In this document: positions 24,723 to 37,614 of the stretch, piece by piece
Layout: each line of letters starts with the position of its first letter
Position numbering within the stretch: position 1 is the stretch's first letter
Assembly: GCA_002104895.1 (NCBI GenBank)
Contig: MCFG01000038.1
Location: forward strand, 186,001 to 250,000
Reading direction: 5' to 3'
Origin: Anaeromyces robustus
Taxonomy: Eukaryota; Neocallimastigomycota; Neocallimastigomycetes; Neocallimastigales; Neocallimastigaceae
Length of the DNA stretch: 64,000 bases
Program-made: the position numbers and the translations under genes
The notes under the pieces: generated by a model
What the model saw: only the letters and a program-made list of their open reading frames with translations
What the model was told of the DNA's origin: nothing
Databases searched by the model: none

Positions 24723-27485
24723 TAACAATAATAATAATAATAACATTAACATTAATAATAATTTCTTACCATTTATAATTAGATATTATAAATTCAGGAC
24801 TTAATTTATTATTTTGAATATCAGAAAAATTGTCGATTTTCCATTCATAATAATCATCATGAATAATTTTATTGTTTTCAACATTTCTAGTTAAATTTAC
24901 TAATTTTCCCTTAAATTGTTCTTTTAAATTTAAATTTTGATAATAATAAAAATTGAAAAAAAGAATAATAATAATTTAATATTAAAAAAAAAAAAAATAA
25001 TAATAATTTAATATTAAAAAAAAAAAAATAATAATTTAAATTTATTTTTATTTTTAATTTATATATATAAATATTTTATAATAAATATATAAATATAATA
25101 TAAAAAATAATATTTACCTAATTTCATTTCTGAAAGTTCATTTTCAAGTCTATTTTTTTCATTTTGTAATCTTAAAAGTTCATTTTCTTTGACTTTTTCT
25201 TCCTTTGGCTATTATATATATATATATATTAATTAATTAAATTATAAATTTTTATTTAGTATAAGATAATAATAAAAATAAAAACAATATAATAATAATA
25301 TAAATTATATGTATCAATGATTTGACAATTAAAAATTTTGTATTTTTTTATTTATTTAATCTTGTTATTTTTTCTTTTTTTATATTTGTTTTTTTTTTTT
25401 TTTTTTTACCTGAATATTTTTATGATTATTAATTTCTTTAAATTTTTTTAATAATGTACTATTAAAAAATTTAAATTTATTATTTAATCTTCCAATATCT
25501 TTAAACTTTTTTAATAATTTAATAATTTCAAAATTTGTATATTTAATTTCATTTTTAATTTTTCTTTCTTTTAAATCCAAGGTAATATGATATTTATTAG
25601 CATAATCTGTAATTAATTGAACAATTTCAAAATTATTGTTACTAATAGCATTTAAAAGTGGTGACCATCCATTTTTGTTTGTTTCATTCATTTTCAATGT
25701 AATATTATGTTCCTTGGCATAATCTATGAGTAATTTAACGATTTCAGAATTATTAACATTTTTATGAGTTGCCTCTAAGAAGGGATACCATCCATCCTTG
25801 TTTTTCTTATTTATATCTAAAATAATATTGTGTTTATTGGCATAATCTGTTAGTAAATTTACCATTTCAAAATTATTATTTCTAATAGAAATATCAAAGG
25901 ATGAAAATCCTTTTCTATTTTTTTCATTGATATTTAAAATAATATTGTGTTGGTTGGCATAATCTATTAATAATTTAACGATTTCGACATTATTGATACT
26001 GGTAGCATGTAAAAGTGGTGACATTGTCAATTTATTATTATTTTTTTCATTGATATTTAAAATGATATTATGTTCGTTGGCATAATCCATAAATAATTTA
26101 ATCATTTCAATATTATTATTACAAATAGCTCCTATTAATGGACACCATCCTTTAATACTTTTTTCATTTATATTTAAAATGATATTGTGTTCATGAGCAT
26201 AGTTTATTAATAATTTAACAATATCAGTATTATTATTAGCAACAGTTAAAGCAAGTGGAAATACATTTTTTTCATTTTTTTCATTTATATTTAAAATAAT
26301 ATTGTGTTCATTAGCATAGTCGATGATTAATTTAACGATTTCAGTATTATTAACCTTTTTTTGAGTAGCCTCTAAAATTGGATACCATCCATTATTACTT
26401 TTTTCATTTATATTTAAAATAATATTATGTTGGTTGGCATAGTCAATAAATAATTTAAGTATTTCAATATTATTATTATCAACAGATAAATCAAATGGAT
26501 ATCGTTCTTTTTTATTTTTTTCATTTATATTTAAAATAATATTGTGTTCGTTAGCATAGTTCATAAGTAATTTAACTATTTCAGTATTATTAACCTTTTT
26601 TTGAGTAGCTTCTAAAATTGGATACCATCCACTACTACTTTTTTCATTCATATCTATAACAATATTATGTTTATTGGCATAATTTAATAGTAATTTTACC
26701 ATTTCAATATTATTATAATCAATAGCATTTAAAAGAGGATAACGGTTTTTATTATTTTTTTCATTCAATTTCAAAATAATATTATGTTCATTGGCATAAT
26801 TTATAAGTAATTTAACATTTTCTAAATTATTACAAATGGCAGATAAGCTAATGGGATAGTTTTTATCTGAATTTTTTTCATTTATTTCTAAAATAATATT
26901 ATGTTTATTAGAATACTCTATAAGTAATTTAACTATTTCAGATTTATTAACTTTACTACTAGTAGCCATATGAAGTAGATTCCATCCATCATTTCTTTTT
27001 TTATTTGTATCCAAAATAATATTATGCTTATCTGCATTTTTTAATAGTGATTTAACTTTTCCAAGATTTTTATTATCAATTTCTGTCCATAATTTTTCTA
27101 ACTATATTTCATTTATTTTTCATTTGAATTAATAAATTTCAATAAAAATGAATATATTATTTTTTATAATCATATAAAATAATGAAAATAAAATTATATA
27201 TATATATATATAAAGGTAATTATTATTATATTTTTCAAAATTTTAATTTAATTAAATCATTTAAACATTTATAAAATATTTAAATGAATAAGTAAAAAAA
27301 AAAAAAAAAGTAAAATTAGATTAATGATAAATAAATATTATTATACATTTCTTTTTTCATTTTTTATCATTTTATTTCATATTTTATGCTTTTTTTTAAT
27401 AATATTATTTTTATATTTTTATTTTTATTATTATTATTATTACCTCATGTTTTTCATTATAAAATAAGTCTTTAAACCTGTCCAT
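23754..27485 (-). CDS. ANK-MATH gene B: about 12 long ankyrin repeats, coiled coil, MATH domain
   Basis: Seven exons: 27444-27485, 25410-27101, 25118-25208, 24770-24920, 24331-24476, 24018-24188 and 23754-23803. All are GT-AG with matching phases, giving 2343 nt and 780 residues. The first exon encodes MDRFKDLFYNEKHE. Residues 15-578 are the cap (LEKLWTEIDNKN) plus about twelve ankyrin units of 39/41 residues and a KFKEINNHKN end. Residues about 579-609 form a coiled coil (KENELLRLQNEKNRLENE). The MATH domain at about 632-764 shows YEWKIDNFSD, LSPEFIISNYKW, CVFAIRNNKDFSCF, SYNKFSKKEPELLF and CVVGVYLRIYKND. The tail ends LPSYIESISSQ. No signal peptide or membrane segment, so probably cytosolic. 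The combination suggests a scaffold: ankyrin stack for one partner, MATH for another (inference). Confidence 0.9.
24590..24760. repeat. (AAT)n/(AAC)n microsatellite in the MATH intron of gene B
   Basis: Trinucleotide array inside the intron between exons 4 and 5. The same intron of gene C (29698-29771) carries a pure AAT array, and that of gene A (about 19565-19630) a short interrupted one. Confidence 0.9.
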
Positions 27486-28242
27486 ATTTGTTATTTTTAT
27501 ATATATATATATTTTTTTTTTATCTTTTTTTTTTATTAATTTTTTTTAAAAAAGAAAAAAAAGAAAAACTTTAAATTATTAAAATACCTTGGTTTTTTTT
27601 TTTTTTTTTTTTTTTTTTATTTATTTATTTATTTATTTATTTATTCTAATGTTACACATTTTTACTTTTTTCAAAATATTTAAAATAAAATTTTTTTTAT
27701 ATTTTTTTATATTTTTTTATATATATTATTATTATTAATATTAATATTGAAATATTTTTATTTAATTTTTTAATTTTTTATATATATAATATATTATATT
27801 ATTATTATTATATTTTTATTAATATTAATATATATGCAATAATAAAAATAAAGATTAATATATGCAATAATAAATTAAAAAAAAAAAAAAAAAAAGTTTA
27901 AAATTATATAATAAAAATCTTAATTTAAGTAAGAACATACAAAAGAATATAAAAATAATTATGAATTATATTATATTATATTATACTATATTATACTATA
28001 TTGATAATAATATATTTAATATATATATGAAATATATAAATATACATTAAACATATATAATATAAAATATAAAATATAAAATATAAAATAATTATGGTAT
28101 TATAAGATATTTATAAATATATTTATAATGTAATATTTTTTAATTATAAATATCTTATAATATTATAATAATGAAGTATATATGTAATAGTTAAAAACTA
28201 TAAATCATAAAAAAATCAAAATAAAATATGAAAAACTATATG

Positions 28243-28278
<36 letters not shown>

Positions 28279-28764
28279 AAATTAATATTGTAAAATAATT
28301 ATGTAATTATGTAATATATTGATAATAATAAATCTATATATATTTAATTTGAAAAATATTTTTTTTTTTAATTATAATAAATGATAATAATAACTATATT
28401 ATTATTATTATTTTAATAACATTATCGTTATGGAATTAATAATAATAGTAAAATATTATAATATAATAGATAATATTATTTATACCATAACCATAATATT
28501 AAATAATAGTGATTATAATAGTAAAATATAATAATAGTTAATAAAATATCCTTATAGTCTCGAGATATCTTAAATAGAATCTTTTTTTTTTTTTTCTATA
28601 TTTAATAAATGAAATTGTTAAATTATTTCTTAACTGGATATTTTTTTTTATATATACATTGAGATATCTAACTGGACATTTGATGGTTCACTTTTGTTAT
28701 TCATTTTATTAAGTTGATAATCATTTGATGTCGTCTGTGATTGTAATAATATTTTATTAGGAAA
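27486..28764. other. spacer between ANK-MATH genes B and C
   Basis: AT-rich, with TATTATA-type repeats near 27970-28010, a 17-bp inverted repeat (28100-28116 / 28144-28160) and T-runs. The part next to gene C (about 28660-28764) still reads in frame past the stop of gene C. Confidence 0.6.
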
Positions 28765-29697
28765 TTAAAAATACGGATTTGAATTTGAATTTTGGTTTTG
28801 AGATATATATTGGGGTGATAGTGATTCTATATATGTAGGAAGATAATCTTCTTTTTCTATATATTATAATTTTTATTAAAATTAAATAGAAAAATATATA
28901 TAATAACAATAATAATTATTATTATTTCCATAAATATAAAAAAAATTATTAAAATTATTATTAAATTCCATATTATATATAATTTTTTCTTATTTATTTA
29001 AATATTTTATTAATATATATATATATATAGATAGATTTAAAAAATTTACATACCATAAATATCATTTTTATATATACGAATATATATACCGATAATACAA
29101 CTATTATTTTCTAAAATTGAAGTAGTTTTATTTTCAAGTTTAATTTTTAAATCATTATTAATAAAGTTTTTAAATATAATTTCTGGTTCTTTTTTATTAA
29201 ATCTATTATAAGAACATAAAGCTTTATAATATATATTTAATTATTAAATAAATAAGTAAATAAATAAATATATATATATATATAAATTAGTTAATAAATT
29301 CAAATTATAAAAATAATAATAAAAACAATAATAATAATATATAACAATATTTAATAATAATTTGTGATTATTATTTTAATTATATATTTTTTACCTTTAT
29401 AGCATGAAAAATCTTTATTATTACGAATTGCTAAAACACAATTAGCATAAATATCTTTATTTTCCATTAAAGATAATACATCCATATTTTTTAATTTAAA
29501 ACTTATATTTCCATCTTTATGTAAATTCATTTCAATTATCCTTTAAAAAAAAAAATAAAATATAAAAAAATTATTTGTTAATGTTAATATATAATATATT
29601 ATAAAATATTTTATATTAGATATTATATTCAATTATTATTATTATTATTATAATTACAATTATAATTAAATAAATTAATTACAAAATTTTTATATTC

Positions 29698-29770
<73 letters not shown>

Positions 29771-30153
29771 TTCTTACCATTTATAATTTAATATTGTAAA
29801 TTGTGGACTTAATTTATAATTTTTAATATCAGAAAAATTATCAATTTTCCATTCATAATAATCATCATTGATAATTTCATTATTTTCAACAGTTTCAATT
29901 AATTTTTCTAGTTTTCCTTTAAATTGTTCTTTTAAATTTAAATATTAATATTAATAATAATTATAATAATTATAATAATCATAATAATAATAAATCATTA
30001 TATCATATTTTTTAATTATTAAAAAAAATAAAAAATAAAAAATAAAAAAAAAAAAAATAAATTAATAAAAATAAATTTATAAATATTTAAATTTAACTTT
30101 AAATTAAAAAAATATTATATATATATATATATAAAATATAAAAAAAAAATAAA

Positions 30154-30199
<46 letters not shown>

Positions 30200-32321
30200 A
30201 AGAATAATAATAATAATATAAAAATAATAATATTTACCTAATTTCATTTCTGAAAGTTCTTTTTCAAGTTTATTTTTTTCATTTTGTAATCTTAATATTT
30301 CACTCTTTTTAACTCTTATCTTTTTTTTTTTTTTGATTATTATATATATTATAAATTTATATTTTAGTATCAAATAATATTTACATTATATATACATAGT
30401 ATATATTTAAATATATAAAAAATTTAAATCTAAAAATCAAATATTTTCCACTTTATTATATTATTATTATTATTAATAAAATGTATTTCTTTTACCTGTT
30501 GAATTTTTTCATCATTATCAATTTTTTTAAATTTTTTTAATAAGGTACGATTGCAAAATTTAAATTTTATATTTAATCTTCCAATATCTTTATATTCTTT
30601 TAATAATTTAATAATTTCAAAATTTGTATATTTAATTTCATTTTTAATTTTATTTTCTCTTAAATCCAAAGTAATATGGTATTTATTGGCATAATCTGTA
30701 ATTAATTTTACAACTTCAAAATTATTATTACTAATACCATTTAAAAGTGGTGACCAACCATTTTTATTTTTTTCATCCATTTCTAAAATGATATTATGTT
30801 CATTAGCATAATCTATGAGTAATTTAACGATTTCAGAATTATTAACACTTTTATGAGTTGCTTCTAAGAATGGATACCATCCATCCTTATTTTTTCTATT
30901 TATATTTAAAAGAATATTATGTTTATTGGCATAATCTATTAATAATTTTACCATTTCAATATTATTATTTCTAATAGAAATATCAAAGGATGAAAATCCA
31001 TTTTTATTTTTTTCATTGATATTTAAAATAATATTATGTTCATTAGCATAATCTATAAATAGTTTAATCATTTCAATATTATTATTACAAGTAGCTCCTA
31101 TTAATGGACACCATCCATTAATACTTTTTTCATTTATATTCAAAATAATATGGTGTTCGTTAGCATAGTCCATAATTAATTTAACTATTTCAGGATTATT
31201 AACCTTTTTTTGAGTAGCCTCTAAAATTGGATACCATCCATCATTACTTTTTTCATTTATATTTAAAATAATATTATGTTGGTTGGCATAGTCCATTAAT
31301 AATTTAAGTATTTCAATATTATTATTATCAACAGATAAATCAAATGGAAATCGTTCCTTTTTATTTTTTTCATTTATATTTAAAATAATATTGTGTTCAT
31401 TGGCATAGTTCATAAGTAATTTAACTATTTCAGGATTATTAACCTTTTTTTGAGTCGCCAATAAAATTGGATACCAACCATCATTACTTTTTTCGTTTAA
31501 TTTTAAAATAATATTATGTTGGTTGGCATAATCCATTAATAATTTTACTATTTCAATATTGTTATGATATATGGCATTAAATAGTGGATAATGTTTATCA
31601 AAATTTTTTTCATTTAATTTTAAAATTATATTATGTTCATTGGCGTATTCTATAAGTAATTTAACATTTTCTAAATTATTATTACCAGCAGATAAATAAA
31701 TTGGATAATTTCCTATTGGGTTAATTTCATTTATTTCTAAAATAATATTGTGTATTTTAGAATACTCTATAAGTAATTTAACTATTTCAGAATTATTAAC
31801 TTTACAACAAGTAGCCATATGAAGTGGATTTCGTCCATCTCTTCTTTTTTTATTTATATCCAAAATAATATTGTCTTTAGCTGTACTTTCCAATATAGAC
31901 TTGACTTTTGCAACATTTTTATTATCAATTTCAGTCCATAATTTATATAACTATATAAATATATATATATATATTTTTTTCATTTTATATTTGAAATTTT
32001 TAGATTTTTATTATTATTATAATAATAATAAGATAATGAAAATATTTTTTTAAATATATTATAATTATAATTATAAATTATTATTAAATATATATATAAT
32101 AAAAATAATTAAGTAATAATAATAATTAAAAAAAAAACAAATTAATTAAGAAATATATATATATTAAATACATTTATTCTTTATTAATTAATATTTTTAT
32201 TTTTTAAAAAATATATATATATTTTATTTATATCATTTATAATTCTTATTTTATTATTATTATTATTAGTATAATTATTATTATTTACCTTTAGTTTTCT
32301 ATTAAATATTGAAGGTACCAT
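28765..32321 (-). CDS. ANK-MATH gene C: about 10 long ankyrin repeats, coiled coil, MATH domain
   Basis: Seven exons: 32289-32321, 30496-31950, 30238-30319, 29778-29928, 29395-29540, 29054-29221 and 28765-28856. They close in frame for 2127 nt and 708 residues. The first exon (MVPSIFNRKLK) is unlike those of A and B. The long exon starts LYKLWTEIDNKN and has about ten ankyrin units. Exon 3 has lost the TAG acceptor seen in A and B and probably uses an AG after a poly(A) stretch at about 30320-30334, keeping the frame (IRVKKSEILRLQNEKNKLEKE). The MATH domain (about 547-678) has YEWKIDNFSDIKN, CVLAIRNNKDFSCY, SYNRFNKKEPEIIF and CIIGIYIRIYKND. The tail LPTYIESLSPQYISQNQ..NPYF is longer than in B. 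It is the first copy in transcription order and structurally complete. Confidence 0.88.
29698..29771. repeat. (AAT)n microsatellite in the MATH intron of gene C
   Basis: About 24 uninterrupted AAT units between exons 4 and 5. Confidence 0.95.
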
Positions 32322-33549
32322 TTTTTTTTATTAAGTATTTTTGAAATTAACACATATATTATTTTTAAAAAAAAAATAGTAATAAAATAAATGAAATAAT
32401 AATAATAATAAAAATATAAATAAAAAAAATAATTAATTACAAAAAAAAGAAAAGCCTTTTTTTTTTTTTTTTTAAAAAATGTAGTCTGATTTTTTAAAAC
32501 TTTATTAATTTTATTTAATTTTATAACTTTATTTTATTATATTTTTATTATATTTTTATTATATTTTTATTATATTCTATTATATTAATATTATTATTTT
32601 TATTAGAGTTTGTTACATTAAAATTCAAATTATTTTTTATTAATGATTTATTATGAATTTATTTTATTTTATATTTGTTAATATTATTCTATACAATTTT
32701 TATTATATATTTTATATATTTTATATATTGTATATTGTTAAATTCTATATATTGTTATATGGTTATATTTTATATATTGTTATATGATTATATGGTTATA
32801 TGGTTATATTGTATTATATTTTATATATATAAATATATAGTCTATACATTTTATATTTTCAATAAATTTTATTCAATTCTATTATATATAATTCATATAT
32901 TTTATATATATAAAAATGTAATTAATCTATATTCCATATTAAATAAATCTTTTTAATTAATTATTATTTTATTTTAAAATTTTTTATTTTTTATTTTTAA
33001 TATTTATTTATATTAATAATTTAATTCTACTTATATTCATTTATATTTACTTATATATTTATTATTTATTTATTATTTATTTATTTATTTATAAATTTTA
33101 ATATTATCTCTTTTTTTTTAATTTTTTTTAAACATATCTTTAATTGGTAAAATTTAATATATTTTTATATTTCTTTGGTAATTATTATTATTGTTTTAAA
33201 TATTTTGGTAATTATACTTCCTTTATATATATATATATTCTATTTATTCTATAAATATATATATAAAATTTATTTCTTTTTATTTTATCCTTTCTTTTTT
33301 ATTTTTTTTTTCTTTTCTTTATGTATTCATAATTACTTTTTTAATCATTATATTATATTTAGAAACAATTACATTTTCATCAATTTTAAAAATTATTATT
33401 ATTATTATTTTTATTATTATTACTCCTATTACTATTACTACTATTATTATTATTATTATAAAATAATAATAGTGATAAAGAAACCAATAAATTCATAAAG
33501 GAACATCCTTAAATCATCAATATTTGAATTAAATTAAAATATCAATCAG

Positions 33550-33581
<32 letters not shown>

Positions 33582-35140
33582 CAGTACGTTTTGGAAAATC
33601 TGGTTTTTAAATTTTAATTGAACATGATATGTTTGTTTTATCTTCTATAACCAATAGGTAAAATATCTGTGTGTGTATATATCTACTAAATTTAAATTTA
33701 AAAGTTATATAGATCTCCTCATTCTTTTTTTTTTTTTAAAAAAAATATATATATATATTAAAAAATTAATAATATAAAAAAAAAGAATAATAAAAACTGA
33801 AAAAAGAATTTTTAAAAACAAAAATCTTTAAATAAATAATAATTTTATGAATCAATTATCTTTAATTCTTTGTTTCATTATTAATCTTAAAACAAATAAA
33901 AGAAGTATTAATTAGGACAAAGTTTACTTAATTATCATCTTTAAAACTTTACTAAATCTTTTTATTAGAATCAATTTTCTATTCATAATCTTCTTTCTTA
34001 ATAATAAAATCTCTCCTATTATAATTTAGAATTGCTTTAAATTTTAGTCTTGATTTTGACTTTTACCCCTTTAAAAAAAATTATATAATTTTCAAATTTT
34101 TAATTCTAGTTTTTATTAATAATTTATTAATTTTATATGTCCTGTACTAAAAAAAATGGAATAATTTCATCTTCAAAAAATCCTCTATAACAACAACTAT
34201 ATTTATTTTTATTATTAATATTTTTATATTTTTATTTTATATATACATATATATACTTTTCTGATAATCATTAATAATGTTATTAATAATAAAAAGGATT
34301 TGATAATGTTTTAAAATAATAATTTAATCTTTATCAATTTCTATTCTATTAATTTCTGAAAGAATCAGAAGACGGATTATTAATTTTTAATACATACATT
34401 TTAAAAGGAAAGAATATAAAGTTTTCAAAAAAATTAAAAATAAAAAAAAATTAAAAAAAAAATAAAAAAAAAAACTCCCTTATAGAAAAAACAATAATCA
34501 CTTATTATCATATTATATTTAAAAGATATATATATATATATATATATAAACTGATAAAATTATTTCATAAAAAAAGTATTTTCAACAATACAATTTACCT
34601 TTTTGAACACCTATTAATTTAAATAAAAAAATGAAAAATATTGAAAGTGTATACCATAAAAAGAATATCAGAATTTTTTTATATAGTAATTTTATTGATA
34701 AGTATTAATTAATAATTCTAATTATATTACAAAAAGAAATAAAAAATATATATAATAGAAGTTTTTTTTTAAATATTATATAATTTTTCAATGTTTAAAA
34801 TAGTATATAAATGTATACCTATTTTATTTATTTGAATTTATATTGTTTTGTTAATTACTTTCATTAAATATACATATAATTTTGAAAGAATTATTAAGTA
34901 TATAGAAATAACGATTTTTTTAAAATATTCCTTTAATATATATATAAATTTGATAAGATAAAAAAAAAAAAAATTAATAGATTTTAATTGTTATATGTTA
35001 CACAATCAATTTTTTTTTTTAATAATATAAATTGTAAAGAAAAAAAAAATTTTTATACACACTTCTTTATAATTTTATAATTTTTATGGTCAATATTTAA
35101 TATTTAATATTTAATATTTAATATTATTATAAATAAAATA

Positions 35141-35173
<33 letters not shown>

Positions 35174-35579
35174 ATAAAAAAAAAAAAAAAGCAATTGGAA
35201 ACATTATTTAATTTTCAAAAACTTAATTATTAAAAAAAGATTAAAATTTAAGTTATATGTAATTAATAAAGTAAAGTAAAGTAATTTCTAATATTGCAAA
35301 ATAATAATAAAAAATGCCATTCCCAATAATATTATAAATATTATATTATTTTATATTATATTATATATTAAGTAATGAGTGATAATAACTAAAAAGATTT
35401 TTTTTTATTTTCTGAAATGATAAATAATTGAATGAATGAATAAATAAATAAATAAATAACTAAATAAATAAATAACTAAATAAATAAATAAACAAATAAA
35501 TAAATAAATAAATAAATATTATAATAATAATATAATAATAAAAATATAATAATATAATAGGATTAAATAAAATAATTTC

Positions 35580-35610
<31 letters not shown>

Positions 35611-35651
35611 AATAAAATTAATAAATAAATAAATAAATAAATAAAATAAAA

Positions 35652-35718
<67 letters not shown>

Positions 35719-36239
35719 AATATTAGTAAAGATTGATTTATGTTATGTTGTAAATAAAAAAAATTAAATAAAAATAAAAATTAGTACAATTTTCAAAAGA
35801 ATTTATAATCTTAATCTTGTGTAACATCAAAATTAACATTTTATTAAAAGAAAAAAATAATTTTAAAAATTTAAAAGTTTAAAAAAATTAATTGATTATA
35901 TCAATGACTATAATTAAATTATAAAAAACTAAAAAGAAAAGGAAAAAAAGAAAAAGAAAAAAAATGTAAAAAAGATATTAAACTTTTTATTTTTAAATTA
36001 AAGAGAAAATAAAAATTTTTTTATTTATGACTGTATATAAAAAAGTAAAAAAAAAAAGAAAGGATTTTTCATTCTTCATTATTTATTATATTTTCCTACT
36101 TTCTTTTTTCTTTTTAATAATAATATATTAAATTTTTTTTTTTTTTTATAAAATTAAATTAAATTAAATTAAGTGGCTTTTCCTAATGATAGAAAAATCA
36201 AATAAAATCTTGTAAAAAAAAAGAAATTGGATAAAAAAA
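32322..36239. other. gene-poor AT-rich region
   Basis: Low-complexity DNA with repeated TTTATTATAT and TTATATGG-like units (32530-32830), TTA arrays (33400-33460, 33550-33582) and a large AAAT block (listed separately). The stretch about 33580-34200 is a little richer in G and C and may be old decayed sequence, but I find no readable protein in it. Open frames of Tyr/Phe/Ile only are repeat artefacts. Confidence 0.65.
35424..35721. repeat. (AAAT)n microsatellite with AAATAAAC and AAATAACT variants
   Basis: Two AAAT arrays (about 35424-35518 and 35581-35721) around an AAT/TAATA spacer. Confidence 0.95.
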
Positions 36240-36279
36240 TATTTTATAATTAATTATTGTATTAATTAATATTATTTAA

Positions 36280-36525
36280 ATTTGTATAAATTCCTTATAT
36301 TCAATACATTGATTATCATGTATACAGAAAATTTTCTGGGAAAAACATAAGTTTTTTCAACCCCCCTCTACAATAAATACTCCATCAACTGGTGTTGGGA
36401 TTCTAAGGATATAATCTTTATGAATTTTAGAGATATGTAATAACATTGTTTTCCCACTTTTAAATGATCATAGTCTACTTTAGGAATAGAAATAGACAAA
36501 GGATTCAATTAAGGGAACGTTTTTT
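36280..36525 (-). pseudogene. decayed coding island, family unknown
   Basis: Stands out by G/C content and CCCCCC. The minus strand reads as fragments SISIPKVDYDHLKVGKQCYY, then after a one-base shift ISKIHKDYILRIPTPVDGVF and IVEGG, then a stop and QKIFCIHDNQCIEYKEF. The switch of frame around 36420 and the stops show it is not expressed as such. No family recognised. Its neighbour at 36737-37105 is on the same strand and may come from the same inserted piece. Confidence 0.4.
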
Positions 36526-36736
36526 TCCAAAAAAATAATTTAATATCATACAACTTTTTTTATAAATAATTTATCTATATTGGTATAGACACTATATTTT
36601 ATTTATAAATTTTGTTATATATATAAACATTTTCAGCCAATTATTGTCATGGAATGATTTCTTTATTAAAAAATTTAAAATTAATTAATTAATCATATTT
36701 ATAATCAGTTGAAAGCAACTTATTATACTCCTCCTT

Positions 36737-37105
36737 TTAGAAGATATATTTGGTATCTTCAAATACATGCCGCTCAAAAAAGTTAAAGTAAATCACGGTT
36801 TCATTCATGTTTTCAAAGATACGACATAGTAAAAGAGGTAGAACAGGATTTCTTGATCCAAAGGCAACATTATATATATCATGTGATGTATCGTAAGGTT
36901 GATCCCCGATCATCACCACTTTAAGCAATCGATAAATAATCATTTATAGATCGATGTTTAAATAATGGTATATATTTCTATATAATTTTTTGCTTTACAC
37001 GTTCAGTCATCCATCCTTTACCTTCTCATTATTATCTATTATGGGAACCTTTCACCAATAATTTAGTTCAATATATATCCAACCATCATCCTGTAGTTTT
37101 TTTTA
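36737..37105 (-). pseudogene. uracil-DNA-glycosylase-like relic
   Basis: The open part (36737-36943) encodes 68 residues beginning MIIYRLLKVVMIGDQPYD. LKVVMIGDQPYD, seven residues, then VAFGS has the same spacing as the family-1 uracil-DNA glycosylase motif, hydrophobic strand then GQDPYH, seven residues, then LAFS. Here the Q and D are swapped and the H is D. Upstream in the same frame, with several stops, are GWIYIELNYW and KVPIIDNNEKVKDG. An active enzyme would be about three times longer and needs a C-terminal HPSP-type motif that is absent. If the match is right, this is a dead fragment of a base-excision-repair enzyme, cellular or from an integrated large DNA virus. The family call is tentative. 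Confidence 0.35.
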
Positions 37106-37579
37106 TTTTTAAAATTTAACACTTTAAAATTAAAGTAAAGAAAAAAGAAATATTAAAATATTTTTTTTTAATATCTAATAAAAATAAAAAAAAAAATAAA
37201 AAATATAATATACTATATGATAATATATAATATTATATTATAAACATAAAATGTTTATATATATAGATTATTTAAATTTAAATTTATATTTAAATATAAA
37301 ATATTTTTTTATTTTTTTATATGAATAAATTCAATTATATTTTTTTAATAAAAAATATCGTTTAAATTGAAAAAAATTAAATATTTAAAATAATAAAATG
37401 TAAATAAATAAAAATAAAAATAGCAAGACATTATTTAACATTTATTTTCTATTTATATTTTTCTATATTTCTAAATCGTCATAAGTACCTTTTTTAAATA
37501 TAAAAGATAAAAAAGTTATGAATTCAATTATACTGTTATTCTTAATTTTTAATTGTGTTACCTATAATTCAAAGAATAT

Positions 37580-37614
<35 letters not shown>

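Noticed and set aside
32675-33498. Tyr/Ile/Phe-only open frames with apparent membrane helices
   Set aside because: AT-repeat composition, no splice context and no similarity to any gene in the window.
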